64,000 bases of DNA from Bacteroidales bacterium. Lineage in GTDB: Bacteria > Bacteroidota > Bacteroidia > Bacteroidales > UBA12170. Under the pieces are notes generated by a model. That model had not been told where the DNA came from and did not search any database. It saw nothing but the letters and a program-made list of their open reading frames with translations. The stretch spans positions 1-64,000 of the forward strand of contig JADGDY010000005.1 in NCBI GenBank assembly GCA_016744655.1, given 5' to 3'. Shown here piece by piece: positions 1-8,654 of the stretch. Both the position numbers and the translations under genes were made by a program. The stretch's first letter is position 1; each line of letters starts with the position of its first letter.

Positions 1-2
1 AA

Positions 3-356
3 AAAAAGTTCTTTAAACATAGAGATTATCTTTTGTCATTACTACCAAAAAACAAATTGCAAAATGAAAATGAAACAGAAAACCAGGGTTTAAATGGAGG
101 CAAAATCATCAATAATTCCCCTAATCCATTTTCTAATTCAACCAGTATATTCATAGCGCTTGAAAAAGCAGGAAAGGTTAACTTAAGGATCTGTAATATA
201 AATGGAAAAGAGGTTAAAAATTTACGTTTTAAATTTGAGGAAGGAAAAAACCAAATTCCTGTTGATATGACAAATGAACCCGCAGGAATATATTACTATT
301 CAATTTTTGTGGATGGAGTATATGTAGAGTCAAACAAGATGTTATTGATTAGATAG
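3..356 (+). CDS. C-terminal end of a T9SS-secreted protein (partial at left edge)
   Basis: The reading frame is open from the first bases of the window, so this is the 3' end of a larger gene and not a small complete protein; a TTG at 33 is not needed as a start. The visible ~117 residues contain a T9SS type A sorting domain: the NSPNPFSNST entry motif, a VNLRICNINGKEV strand, an AGIYYY motif and a terminal basic KMLLIR. In this family the domain directs export through the type IX system and is usually cleaved at the surface. The function of the missing N-terminal part cannot be judged. Confidence 0.85.
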   Translation, partial: KKFFKHRDYLLSLLPKNKLQNENETENQGLNGGKIINNSPNPFSNSTSIFIALEKAGKVNLRICNINGKEVKNLRFKFEEGKNQIPVDMTNEPAGIYYYSIFVDGVYVESNKMLLIR

Positions 357-377
357 GGTGAAATTAGTTTTATAGAT

Positions 378-413
378 AAAAGGCCTGAACTATTATGTAA
401 TTCAGGCCTTTTG
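378..413. terminator. Bidirectional intrinsic terminator between convergent genes
   Basis: A perfect 9-bp stem, AGGCCTGAA at 381-389 pairing with TTCAGGCCT at 401-409, is flanked by an A-run on the left and a T-rich run on the right. It can therefore stop the rightward gene ending at 356 and the leftward peptidase gene ending at 421. Confidence 0.85.
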
Positions 414-420
414 TTTTAGT

Positions 421-3072
421 TTATTTGCTCCTCTTCTTACTAGAAGTAGCCTTATGTTCTCTATTCATTTCAAATATATCGGTGCTAATAGAATAATCAC
501 CAATTAAATGGCGGCAGAAATAATCTGCCTTGCGCCAGAAGAAATAATCACCATGTCCTCCAAAACCATGTCGCTGACCAGTCATAATAAACAAGTCGAA
601 GCGCTTATTGGCTTTAATTAAAGCATTGGCCATTCTTAAAGTATTTCCAGGATGTACATTATTGTCGATATCGCCAGTAACTAATAGCAAGTGACCTTTG
701 AGGTTTTTCGCTAAATCGCTATTTTTCTCAATGTGATATACAAAAGTGGTATCTCCTTTATCTGATACTTTTTCTTCTACGCCATGGTGTCTTTCACTCC
801 ACCAACGGTTGTAGATATTATTCTCGTGATTACCAGCGGAAGAAACTGCTACTTTATAGAAATCAGGATATTGTAATAGGGCGGCTGTTGACATAAAGCC
901 TCCACCAGAGTGACCTGAAATTCCTACTTTGTCAATATCGATAAAACCGTGACGATCAGCTAATTGCTCCACTACATATTTCTTGTCGGCTAAACCATAA
1001 TCTCTTAAATCGCCATAACCATAGGTATGGTACCACTGAGATCTTGCTGGAGAGCCTCCTCTGTTTCCTAGGGAAATTACAATAAATCCTAACTGCGCCA
1101 TTCTGTCGTTTCTATCCATACGAGGAGAGAATTTAAAGCTCATAGCCTCAGTTTGTGGACCAGGATACACATATTCCAAAATAGGATAAGTCTTGGTAGA
1201 GTCCATTTTAAATGGCTTATACATCACACCATGAATATCAGTAATACCATCTGCTGCTTTTGCCTTAAATGGCTCTGGGAATTTATATCCGGCAGCAAAT
1301 AATGATGATAAATCGGCTGTTTCTAATTCCATCACTAAATTTCCAGAACGGTCTCTAATTTCCGATTTAGGAGTAGTATTTACTCTAGAATAGTTGTTGA
1401 TGAAATAATTATAAGAATCACTTAATTTTGAGCTGTGGTAGTAATTTCCAGCATTTAATAATTTTGGCTGCCCACCTTTTAATGAAACACTATATTGGTG
1501 TGTGTAATATGGGTTTTCATTAGCTTCTTTTCCTTGTCCAGTGAAGAATAAGTTTCCAGATTTTTCATCCAACTTCGCAGAATATTCATCTGTTTTCCAT
1601 GGTCCTGAAGTTAATTGACGAACTAGAGTTCCATCAATATCATATAAGTAAAAATGTCCCCAACCGGTACGCTCCGACCAATGGATAAATTGTTTTTCAT
1701 TTTTGAATAGGATAGGAGTTCTGGTATCTAAATAGGTATTCATGCTTTCTTCTAGAATAACAGTTACTTCACCTGAGTTTAGATCAGCTACACAGAACTC
1801 AAACTTCTTTAAGTCACGGCTATTTCTAGTGAAATATAGTTTGTCAGATGATTCAGAAATCCATTGAGAAGCCATATAATCTGCTAACCTTTCCTTATTC
1901 GTTGTCGATTTTCTAGAAACACTAACCCACTGATTTTTGAATTTATTGGTTTGAATTCTTTTATGTTCTTTGGTTTCGGCATCAAAAACTAATAATTCAA
2001 CTTCAGTGGTGTCTTTCTCACCAGGCATTTGGTATTTGTAAGTTTCCAATTTAGGACGAGGATTCTTCAATACATCAATCACCCATAATTCGTTAAGGTG
2101 ACGGTCGTCGGAACGGGTTAAAGAGAATTTCTTAGAATCTTGAGACCAAGTGACCCAAGCCCCTCTTCTTTTCTTCATTTCTTTTTTAATCTCTTTCTCA
2201 GTGTCATTATTCTGAGCTGTATATCCACCTCCGTAGGCATAATTCTTTACACCATCGTTGGTTATTTGATGTTCAACAATTGTGGAATCTTTAAAATCCT
2301 CATCGTCTTTTTGTTTGTCCTCTTCTTCTTTTGCTTTTAGGTAATTGCTATAATCCATCCAATATAGATTATAGTTTCTAGCAAAGATGATCAAGCTATC
2401 GTTTGGTGAAATGTTAGCCCAGTCTGGGTTTTTAATCTCTTTTTTCCAATCTTCAACTTCTTTTAGTTCACCAGTTTCAATATTATATTCTAAATGAAAA
2501 ACCTTTTTCTTAGGTTTGTCTTTCTTGGCTTTCTTCTTCTTATCGGCTTTTTTGTCTCCCTTTTTCTCGTCTTTCTCTTTCTTCTCACCGTCTTCTATCT
2601 CCAACTCTTTTTCTTCTTTCTTCACGTCTGTTGTATCAGCAACATCCTCTTTCTTTTTTTCTTCAAACTGAGTACTGGTTACATCAAAACGGAAGGTTTT
2701 ATCGCCCTCTTGAAAATCTGGTTTGATTTTAGGAAGATGTTGAAGGTCGTAAGGATCTTTAGTAATTAAGGTCAACTGAGTAGCCATATGATGATTGTCG
2801 AAAAGAGGCTTTTTAGTTTTCTTTTCTAAATCAACAAGGTAATAGAAAGTACCTTTGGTTGTTTTGTATTGATACCAAAATTTGTCACCAGTTTCCAACC
2901 ATTTTGGTCTTACATCGAGGCTAAAAACCATGTTTTTAATTTTGGTAGGACTAAAGCGTTCTGCCATTCGATAATCAGCTTTGTCAATGGGTGTTTTTTG
3001 AGCGAAACTAGAAAATAGAAACAAGCTCAATAGCAAAGTAAGCACAATACTTTTGTAGAATTGTAAGTTCAT
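421..3072 (-). CDS. S9 family (dipeptidyl-peptidase IV-like) serine peptidase
   Basis: An exported prolyl-oligopeptidase-family peptidase of about 883 residues. The ATG at 3072 is preferred over an upstream TTG at 3117 because it directly precedes a signal peptide ending FLFSSFAQ. A DPP-IV-type beta-propeller region occupies roughly residues 30-620 and an alpha/beta-hydrolase domain the rest. The triad is Ser722 in GHSGGG, Asp803 in GDIDNNVHP and His835 in GQRHGFGG. Such enzymes usually trim peptides in the periplasm, often releasing dipeptides. Odd feature: a highly charged Lys/Glu/Asp insert at about residues 135-191 inside the propeller. It stands alone, converging on the gene to its left. 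Confidence 0.92.
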   Translation of the reverse strand: MNLQFYKSIVLTLLLSLFLFSSFAQKTPIDKADYRMAERFSPTKIKNMVFSLDVRPKWLETGDKFWYQYKTTKGTFYYLVDLEKKTKKPLFDNHHMATQLTLITKDPYDLQHLPKIKPDFQEGDKTFRFDVTSTQFEEKKKEDVADTTDVKKEEKELEIEDGEKKEKDEKKGDKKADKKKKAKKDKPKKKVFHLEYNIETGELKEVEDWKKEIKNPDWANISPNDSLIIFARNYNLYWMDYSNYLKAKEEEDKQKDDEDFKDSTIVEHQITNDGVKNYAYGGGYTAQNNDTEKEIKKEMKKRRGAWVTWSQDSKKFSLTRSDDRHLNELWVIDVLKNPRPKLETYKYQMPGEKDTTEVELLVFDAETKEHKRIQTNKFKNQWVSVSRKSTTNKERLADYMASQWISESSDKLYFTRNSRDLKKFEFCVADLNSGEVTVILEESMNTYLDTRTPILFKNEKQFIHWSERTGWGHFYLYDIDGTLVRQLTSGPWKTDEYSAKLDEKSGNLFFTGQGKEANENPYYTHQYSVSLKGGQPKLLNAGNYYHSSKLSDSYNYFINNYSRVNTTPKSEIRDRSGNLVMELETADLSSLFAAGYKFPEPFKAKAADGITDIHGVMYKPFKMDSTKTYPILEYVYPGPQTEAMSFKFSPRMDRNDRMAQLGFIVISLGNRGGSPARSQWYHTYGYGDLRDYGLADKKYVVEQLADRHGFIDIDKVGISGHSGGGFMSTAALLQYPDFYKVAVSSAGNHENNIYNRWWSERHHGVEEKVSDKGDTTFVYHIEKNSDLAKNLKGHLLLVTGDIDNNVHPGNTLRMANALIKANKRFDLFIMTGQRHGFGGHGDYFFWRKADYFCRHLIGDYSISTDIFEMNREHKATSSKKRSK

Positions 3073-3189
3073 GTTTAATCGTTTAAATTTGTAATCTGTT
3101 GTTGGTTGGCTTGACAAAAATCTCGATGTAAATCTATCAAAAAAAGGGAAAGGAACTGAATTTATTTTTAAATTATTTTCTTTTATAAA

Positions 3190-3224
3190 ACAAAACCCAT
3201 CAGTAGGAAAAACTGACAGGTTTG
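3190..3224 (-). terminator. Probable terminator of the M14 carboxypeptidase gene
   Basis: An imperfect inverted repeat, AAACC-2 nt-TCAGT against ACTGA-2 nt-GGTTT, lies just past the stop of the carboxypeptidase gene. Read on the minus strand it is followed by TTTTGTTTTAT. The two internal mismatches keep confidence moderate. Confidence 0.5.
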
Positions 3225-3247
3225 TAAATACAATATTTTTGGGGAGG

Positions 3248-5917
3248 TTATTGAATGAGCAATCTCTGAGCTTTATAATCGCCGTTTGAGTTTGAGATTT
3301 TCACCACATATACTCCGCTGTGATATCTTGAGATGTTTAATTCCAGGTTGTTTTGGTTTTCTATGAGTTGAATAGACTGAATAAGTTCGCCAGACATATT
3401 AAATATTTCTACAAATCGAGCTTCATTTTCCAATAGTGAAATGTTTACTCTTGTTTTAGCTGGATTAGGGCTTAAAGTAAAATTTGGAGCTTTTCTTATT
3501 GATTCAATCCCGGTACAAATATCAACAGTAAGTTTCATTTCATCTGTTGTTGTATTGCCACCTTCTGCTGAAATGCTAAGAATAACTTCTCCATTAGCAA
3601 TATCATTAGAGCCTGGTGTGTATATGGTTTCAGCTGTATTAGAACTACTAAATTCACCATCTCCGTCACTTGTCCAGCTAATACTTTCATAATTTGCAGC
3701 GAAGGCATTTAGATTTGCTGTTTCATTGCTACAGATAACTTGGTCTGGACCAGCATTTACAAGTGTGGTTAATACCGGTGGAATTTGAATAAAATCTACC
3801 CATCCTCTATCTTGTCCATCTGCTGTGTTTGCGTCTTTTTGGTAAGTCCACTGGAAACTGTGGTTTCCTTCGGTGATTTCAAATTCTGCAAAAGTCCAAT
3901 CTCCTTCACCACTCCAGCTGGCTTGTTCATTTCCATCAATGGAGAACTTGAGAAAGTCATATCCAGCTTCACTACTTATCTTAGTATAAAAATTTATTGC
4001 TCCAGCAGCTCTGTTTTCTATTTCTAAAGTCATACTGGTAGTTTGGTTATGTGGAATAGCTCCTGAAACCGCTGATTTATCATTGTCCCAAGAAATGTCC
4101 TCATCTATTGTCCAAGGATTGGTCGACATACTAAATTCTTCTCCAAATTCACCATCCTCAAAGCTGATGGCTTCAGCAGGTAATAAAGCAAAATTGAATA
4201 TATTATTGCCATCAGTAATATTTTGTTCCATATAAAGAGGAGCATAATCTTCTTTAGAAACTCTAATTTGGTAATTACTAAAGCTGACTTCAGTTACTTC
4301 GTAAACGCCATTTGCATCAGTATAGCTAGGAATAATAGGCGTATTCAGGATACTAATTTCTGCACCTTCAATATTTTCTCCTGTATTACCATCTATTACA
4401 CTACCATAAATAGGTCCACTTGCAGCACGTTCTAAATATACATCTTGAATGGTTATTTCATCTGCTAATATTTCTAATGACGTGAAAGTCTGAGGAATAT
4501 ATCCGTATGCGGAAAATGTAACATCGTATTCATCTTCTAATAATAAACGATAGTAAGCTCCAAAATTTGCATTGCTCTTATAAGGTTCTCTAAAATTACC
4601 TTGATCGTCGAGACCATCTATAAATACTTCTGCCACGACTGGTTCGTTAGTTTCAGCATCATAAACATGACCTCTAAGTGTTTGATGATTTGCTCTATTT
4701 AAAACCATGAGAGCGGCCTCAATATTATCTTCTACAATTTGAGGAACCTGGCTTGCAGAAGGAATGAATTGTTGAGCAAGCTCTACACAGTAACAGAAAA
4801 TTCCATGTTTACCATAGGCCCAATCATCTGTAATACCGGCCGCAGGATACAAATCATTTGATTGTTGCGGTAAATAATGGCCTGAACCAGTTATTTTAGG
4901 AATACTTTCTGCCATATTTACTCCAAGTTCTTGCATAGCAAAATGATCAGGAGCTTGTGCATTTGCAGAATATGCATATGGCCATAAAACTAGCTCACTA
5001 TAACTATGGTAGGAAATGCCTGCAGTGAAATGATGGCTAGCCATAAGCTCTTTCATGGCGTATAATTCAGGCTCAGAAAAGGCACTAGGACCATGATAAG
5101 TATCTTCGTTAGGATCTGCTGATGCTCCAGAGCTTCCAAATTCCCAACCATAGTTCCTGTTTGGGTCAACACCATCCGGGCCATCGCTAACATGTGAGAA
5201 CATTTCATCGCCATTATTATCTGCAGCGTTTTTTCTCCACCAGGTATTTAGTTGGTCGAGTACTACTTCGTGTCCGTCAGGGTTTACAATAGGTACAATA
5301 TAAATTTCTGAAGAGTTCACCATATTTGTGATTTCATCATCACTGCCATAGTTATCAAGCAAATGATTAATAATTCCCATGACCACTTCGGTAGAAATAG
5401 GTTCACGAGCATGATGAGCTCCCATATAAAAAACAGAAGGTTCATCTTCAGTTTCGTTCACATTATCCGATATTTTTAGCATCCAAACATCGTGTTGGTA
5501 ATCCTCATATTGCGTCATGCCGCTATCGAAATACTCTTTTCCATGACTGTCTGCTATGTCAGATAATGAACAGATTTCTGGATGATCAATTACAATCTGT
5601 TGCAATTCGACAACCACCTCATCATAGGTTCTATAGCCATCTATTTCTTTTGTTTGAGCTAAATGAGCTTTGTTTTTTTCTGCTGTTTGGGTAATGATTA
5701 ATTGAAAGCCCTCATTAATAAGTTCATCATGTTTTTCTTGACTAACCAAAGCATCAATATACAAGCCTTCTCTAAAAGCTGTTATTTCTAATTTCTTTTC
5801 ATTAAAGATTTTAAGTTCTGTAGTACCTGCATTTTCTAAGCGCACAATCAATTGATTTTGTGCGTAAACTTGAAAAGAAAATATTAAACTGATAGTAAAG
5901 AGTAAAATGTTTTTCAT
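3248..5917 (-). CDS. Secreted M14 zinc carboxypeptidase with T9SS sorting domain
   Basis: An 889-residue secreted metallocarboxypeptidase. It has a signal peptide (IFSFQVYAQ), a pro-region, and an M14 catalytic domain at about residues 105-410. The zinc ligands are His169 and Glu172 in HHARE and His304 in YHSYSE; the catalytic Glu is Glu379 in CVELA. After it come two carboxypeptidase-regulatory-like beta-sandwich repeats (about 415-585), a jelly-roll/MAM-like segment, an Ig/PKD-like segment and a type A sorting domain (LSPNPAKTRVNI to the end). It probably removes C-terminal amino acids from extracellular peptides and is exported by T9SS. It is monocistronic, with a -7 motif at 5979-5986. 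Confidence 0.93.
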   Translation of the reverse strand: MKNILLFTISLIFSFQVYAQNQLIVRLENAGTTELKIFNEKKLEITAFREGLYIDALVSQEKHDELINEGFQLIITQTAEKNKAHLAQTKEIDGYRTYDEVVVELQQIVIDHPEICSLSDIADSHGKEYFDSGMTQYEDYQHDVWMLKISDNVNETEDEPSVFYMGAHHAREPISTEVVMGIINHLLDNYGSDDEITNMVNSSEIYIVPIVNPDGHEVVLDQLNTWWRKNAADNNGDEMFSHVSDGPDGVDPNRNYGWEFGSSGASADPNEDTYHGPSAFSEPELYAMKELMASHHFTAGISYHSYSELVLWPYAYSANAQAPDHFAMQELGVNMAESIPKITGSGHYLPQQSNDLYPAAGITDDWAYGKHGIFCYCVELAQQFIPSASQVPQIVEDNIEAALMVLNRANHQTLRGHVYDAETNEPVVAEVFIDGLDDQGNFREPYKSNANFGAYYRLLLEDEYDVTFSAYGYIPQTFTSLEILADEITIQDVYLERAASGPIYGSVIDGNTGENIEGAEISILNTPIIPSYTDANGVYEVTEVSFSNYQIRVSKEDYAPLYMEQNITDGNNIFNFALLPAEAISFEDGEFGEEFSMSTNPWTIDEDISWDNDKSAVSGAIPHNQTTSMTLEIENRAAGAINFYTKISSEAGYDFLKFSIDGNEQASWSGEGDWTFAEFEITEGNHSFQWTYQKDANTADGQDRGWVDFIQIPPVLTTLVNAGPDQVICSNETANLNAFAANYESISWTSDGDGEFSSSNTAETIYTPGSNDIANGEVILSISAEGGNTTTDEMKLTVDICTGIESIRKAPNFTLSPNPAKTRVNISLLENEARFVEIFNMSGELIQSIQLIENQNNLELNISRYHSGVYVVKISNSNGDYKAQRLLIQ

Positions 5918-5978
5918 AGCATCTGTATTGCGATAGTGTTTAATGGATTATAAGACCAATAACTTAAATTTGAGTTGC

Positions 5979-5986
5979 CAAATATA
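5979..5986 (-). promoter_or_regulatory. Putative -7 promoter element for the M14 peptidase gene
   Basis: On the minus strand this reads TATATTTG, an exact match to the Bacteroidota sigma-ABfr -7 consensus TAnnTTTG, about 60 bases upstream of the start codon. No convincing -33 TTTG was seen. Confidence 0.5.
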
Positions 5987-6038
5987 TTGATATTTTTTCC
6001 TTTTATCACATTAGTATGCTTTTTTGTACTTTCGCCAA

Positions 6039-6806
6039 ATGAATCACGTAAGACCAAAAAAACAACTCGGACAACATTTTTTGACCGATAAAAGTATTGC
6101 AGCTAAAATTGTAAATGCCTTAGACAAGAATACTCAAAACCTATTGGAAATTGGTCCAGGAACGGGTGTTCTTACCGATTTTATATTGGAGAAGCCTATT
6201 GATAATTTTCAAATAATTGAAATTGATAGAGAATCAGTAGCCTACTTGTTAGAAGTTCATCCAGAACTAAAGGATCAATTAATTTTAGGTGATTTTCTTC
6301 GAATTAATTTAGAGGAGGTTTTCCCAGAGAAATACTCTATAGTTGGAAATTTCCCATATAATATTAGTTCTCAGATTTTATTTAAAGTTTGGGACGATAG
6401 ACATAAAGTTGACGAGGTGGTTGGTATGTTCCAGAAAGAGGTAGCAGAACGAGTGGCTGCTGGTCCTGGATCAAAAACCTATGGTATTCTTAGTGTATTA
6501 CTTCAAGCTTTTTATGACATTGAATATCTTTTCACTGTGAATGAAGATGTTTTTAACCCACCACCAAAAGTTAAGTCTGGTGTGATTCGATTGAAGAGAA
6601 ATCAGGTGAAAGAATTAGCCTGTAATGAAAAGCTCTTTAAAACTGTTATAAAAACTGCTTTTGGACAAAGAAGAAAAACCATTGCCAACTCCTTAAAAAC
6701 TATGGGTTTTAAAGATCATTTGGATGAATTGGGTCATTTGGCAATTAAAAGACCTGAACAACTTGGTGTTGCAGAGTTTATTGAAATTACCAATGTGCTT
6801 TCGTAA
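6039..6806 (+). CDS. rsmA: 16S rRNA (adenine1518-N6/adenine1519-N6)-dimethyltransferase RsmA (KsgA)
   Basis: A 255-residue cytoplasmic methyltransferase that dimethylates two adjacent adenines in the 3' terminal hairpin of 16S rRNA during 30S maturation. It begins with the family hallmark KKQLGQHFLTD, has the SAM-binding motif LLEIGPGTGVLT and the catalytic motif NFPYNISS, then the C-terminal helical domain with FGQRRKTIANSLK. The ATG at 6039 is chosen over an upstream TTG at 6024 because it gives the normal N-terminus. A TACTTTCG element (one mismatch to TAnnTTTG) ends only seven bases before the ATG, so the transcript may have almost no leader. Confidence 0.97.
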   Translation: MNHVRPKKQLGQHFLTDKSIAAKIVNALDKNTQNLLEIGPGTGVLTDFILEKPIDNFQIIEIDRESVAYLLEVHPELKDQLILGDFLRINLEEVFPEKYSIVGNFPYNISSQILFKVWDDRHKVDEVVGMFQKEVAERVAAGPGSKTYGILSVLLQAFYDIEYLFTVNEDVFNPPPKVKSGVIRLKRNQVKELACNEKLFKTVIKTAFGQRRKTIANSLKTMGFKDHLDELGHLAIKRPEQLGVAEFIEITNVLS

Positions 6807-6902
6807 GAAAAATGAAGTGCGAAGCTTGAAGCATGAAGTTGAAAGTCAGAAGTGAGAATCAAAAGCTAATTGCTAACAACAAAAGACTAACAGCCAATAC
6901 CT
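6807..6902. repeat. Degenerate intergenic mini-repeats
   Basis: The gap between rsmA and the convergent barrel gene contains GAAG-type iterations (GAAGTGCGAAGCTTGAAGCATGAAG) followed by CTAA-type iterations (GCTAATTGCTAACAAC, GACTAACAGCCAA). Such strings recur in Bacteroidota intergenic DNA. There is no open frame or hairpin terminator. Confidence 0.4.
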
Positions 6903-8630
6903 CTAAAAAGCAAAGTGTACACCACCCATAAATCCAATACTCTGTACTGGGTATTCATACCAAACATGGTACTGGTCAGAGAAAATATTGGTAACTTTCA
7001 AGAAGAATCCTAAGTCTTTATTAAGGTGGTAATCGGCCATTAAGCTGAAATCCATCCATGGTTCTACTGTTTTTTCTCCTTGATATAGGTTGTACATTTT
7101 TGATTGACCTAAAAGTAAAGCTGTTACTTTTAAATTTTCTAGCACATAATATCCAACTTTTAGCTTATAAGTAAAAGATGGTTTTTGCCAAGCTCTAGTA
7201 GCTGTGTCCATGGTGAAGGATTGATATTTCCCCATGAGTTCCACATTCCATCTTTCTGTTTTGAAATTTGCTTCTAATCCAGCTCCCAATTGTTGTCCAC
7301 CATCGTAAATTACAGTAAAGGTATTATGAAAAGGTGCTGATATATCAGTGACATACATGGGCATATTTTCAAAAGCTGCAGTTTCAATAAAAGCATGATA
7401 GTCGAGGAAACTCAAATAATGTCCTTTTAAACCTGCTTTTACTTGGTATTTATACTCAGTATACATCAATGGAACAACTGGGCTAATAAAATTGTTTTCA
7501 TTACTTAAACCATATACGCTATAGTTATAGATTCCTCCATTTAAATGAGCATAGAGCAATAGTTGGTCACCCATTAATCCTACTTCTAATTTAATTCTTG
7601 GGGCTACTCTAACATTAGAATTACTATCTAAGCCCATACTAAGTTTTGCGCCAACTTCAAGCAGTAGGTTTTCTTGCTTTATCTGGTAATATGGAGCAAT
7701 ATCATATAAGCCATGAAAATAACTCTCAGAACTATCAATAGAAGGAGTGAGGCCTGAAAAATTAAACTTGGTGCTGTAGGTTTGAGCTTTGAATGCAATT
7801 CCGATATGTTGTTGGTCTACATCAATCCATTCTACTGGATGTTCGTAATAAGCATCAATATCTATCAAGTGCTCTGAGGTTTTGAATATATCCCAAAAAT
7901 ACTTGTAACCCAATTGTATTTTCCAATCGCGATATTTGGTATCAAAGTTCCCAAGGATATCCATATTGAAGCCAATATGAGAAAACACCTGGTTAATATC
8001 ATCTTTGAAATCATTGGTAGTTTTGTCATGTTGTATGGGATAGTCTTCTAGTCTAAATCCATATTGGTGAATTTGATTTCTTTTATAATCGATAGCTAGG
8101 TTTGTAGTTTGTTTTCTTCTCACACTTTTTGTCCATACTTTAGCTGTAGTTAAAGAGCTTCCATTGTATGCATATTCATCTAAACCACCATTTGTGGAAT
8201 AATGACGAACATGTACTCCAACTTGTGAAGTTTTACTCATTTCGCTATTCACAAATAATTCTCCATAAATACTATTGTATAAGCCATAACCTGCTTTTGC
8301 AAAGTTTTGCGCATATTTGGGGTTTTTTCTATCGATGAATTTAGCCGCAGTTAATTTCTCTAAAGAATAATTAGTTTCAAATAGTTGAGCTGTGGTTAGA
8401 TAGTCTATTTTAATCTTCTGAGTTGTATTGGTATCTGCCTTTGGTTGGAAATTCAGCTTTTGAGCCTTGCTAATACTTGGGTTAAAAGGAGCAATTACCA
8501 TTACCTCTTCATCAGTCTCCATTTCTTCAACCTGTGCAGAAACAAAAAGAGGAGTGAGGAATAGAGCGGCTAATACAATTCTAAAGCCTATTTTAAAACT
8601 ACTGATATATTTTTGATGATATGTTTTCAT
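6903..8630 (-). CDS. Outer-membrane beta-barrel protein paired with a large TPR protein
   Basis: A 575-residue exported protein with signal peptide LAALFLTPLFVSAQ. A short conserved N-terminal stretch has the pattern VIAPFNPSISKAQK. The rest is alternating beta-strands with many aromatic residues, ending in a typical barrel terminus (GGVHFAF). This resembles the barrel part of TonB-dependent receptors without a recognisable full plug domain, and such genes are often annotated as TonB-dependent receptor-like. It lies 24 bp downstream of the TPR gene and is probably co-transcribed. The substrate is unknown. Confidence 0.75.
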   Translation of the reverse strand: MKTYHQKYISSFKIGFRIVLAALFLTPLFVSAQVEEMETDEEVMVIAPFNPSISKAQKLNFQPKADTNTTQKIKIDYLTTAQLFETNYSLEKLTAAKFIDRKNPKYAQNFAKAGYGLYNSIYGELFVNSEMSKTSQVGVHVRHYSTNGGLDEYAYNGSSLTTAKVWTKSVRRKQTTNLAIDYKRNQIHQYGFRLEDYPIQHDKTTNDFKDDINQVFSHIGFNMDILGNFDTKYRDWKIQLGYKYFWDIFKTSEHLIDIDAYYEHPVEWIDVDQQHIGIAFKAQTYSTKFNFSGLTPSIDSSESYFHGLYDIAPYYQIKQENLLLEVGAKLSMGLDSNSNVRVAPRIKLEVGLMGDQLLLYAHLNGGIYNYSVYGLSNENNFISPVVPLMYTEYKYQVKAGLKGHYLSFLDYHAFIETAAFENMPMYVTDISAPFHNTFTVIYDGGQQLGAGLEANFKTERWNVELMGKYQSFTMDTATRAWQKPSFTYKLKVGYYVLENLKVTALLLGQSKMYNLYQGEKTVEPWMDFSLMADYHLNKDLGFFLKVTNIFSDQYHVWYEYPVQSIGFMGGVHFAF

Positions 8631-8654
8631 AATGATGAATCTTAAAAATTAAGG

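Noticed and set aside
33-356. A complete 107-residue protein with TTG start
   Set aside because: The frame is open to the window edge and the visible part is a standard sorting domain, so it is a truncated larger gene.
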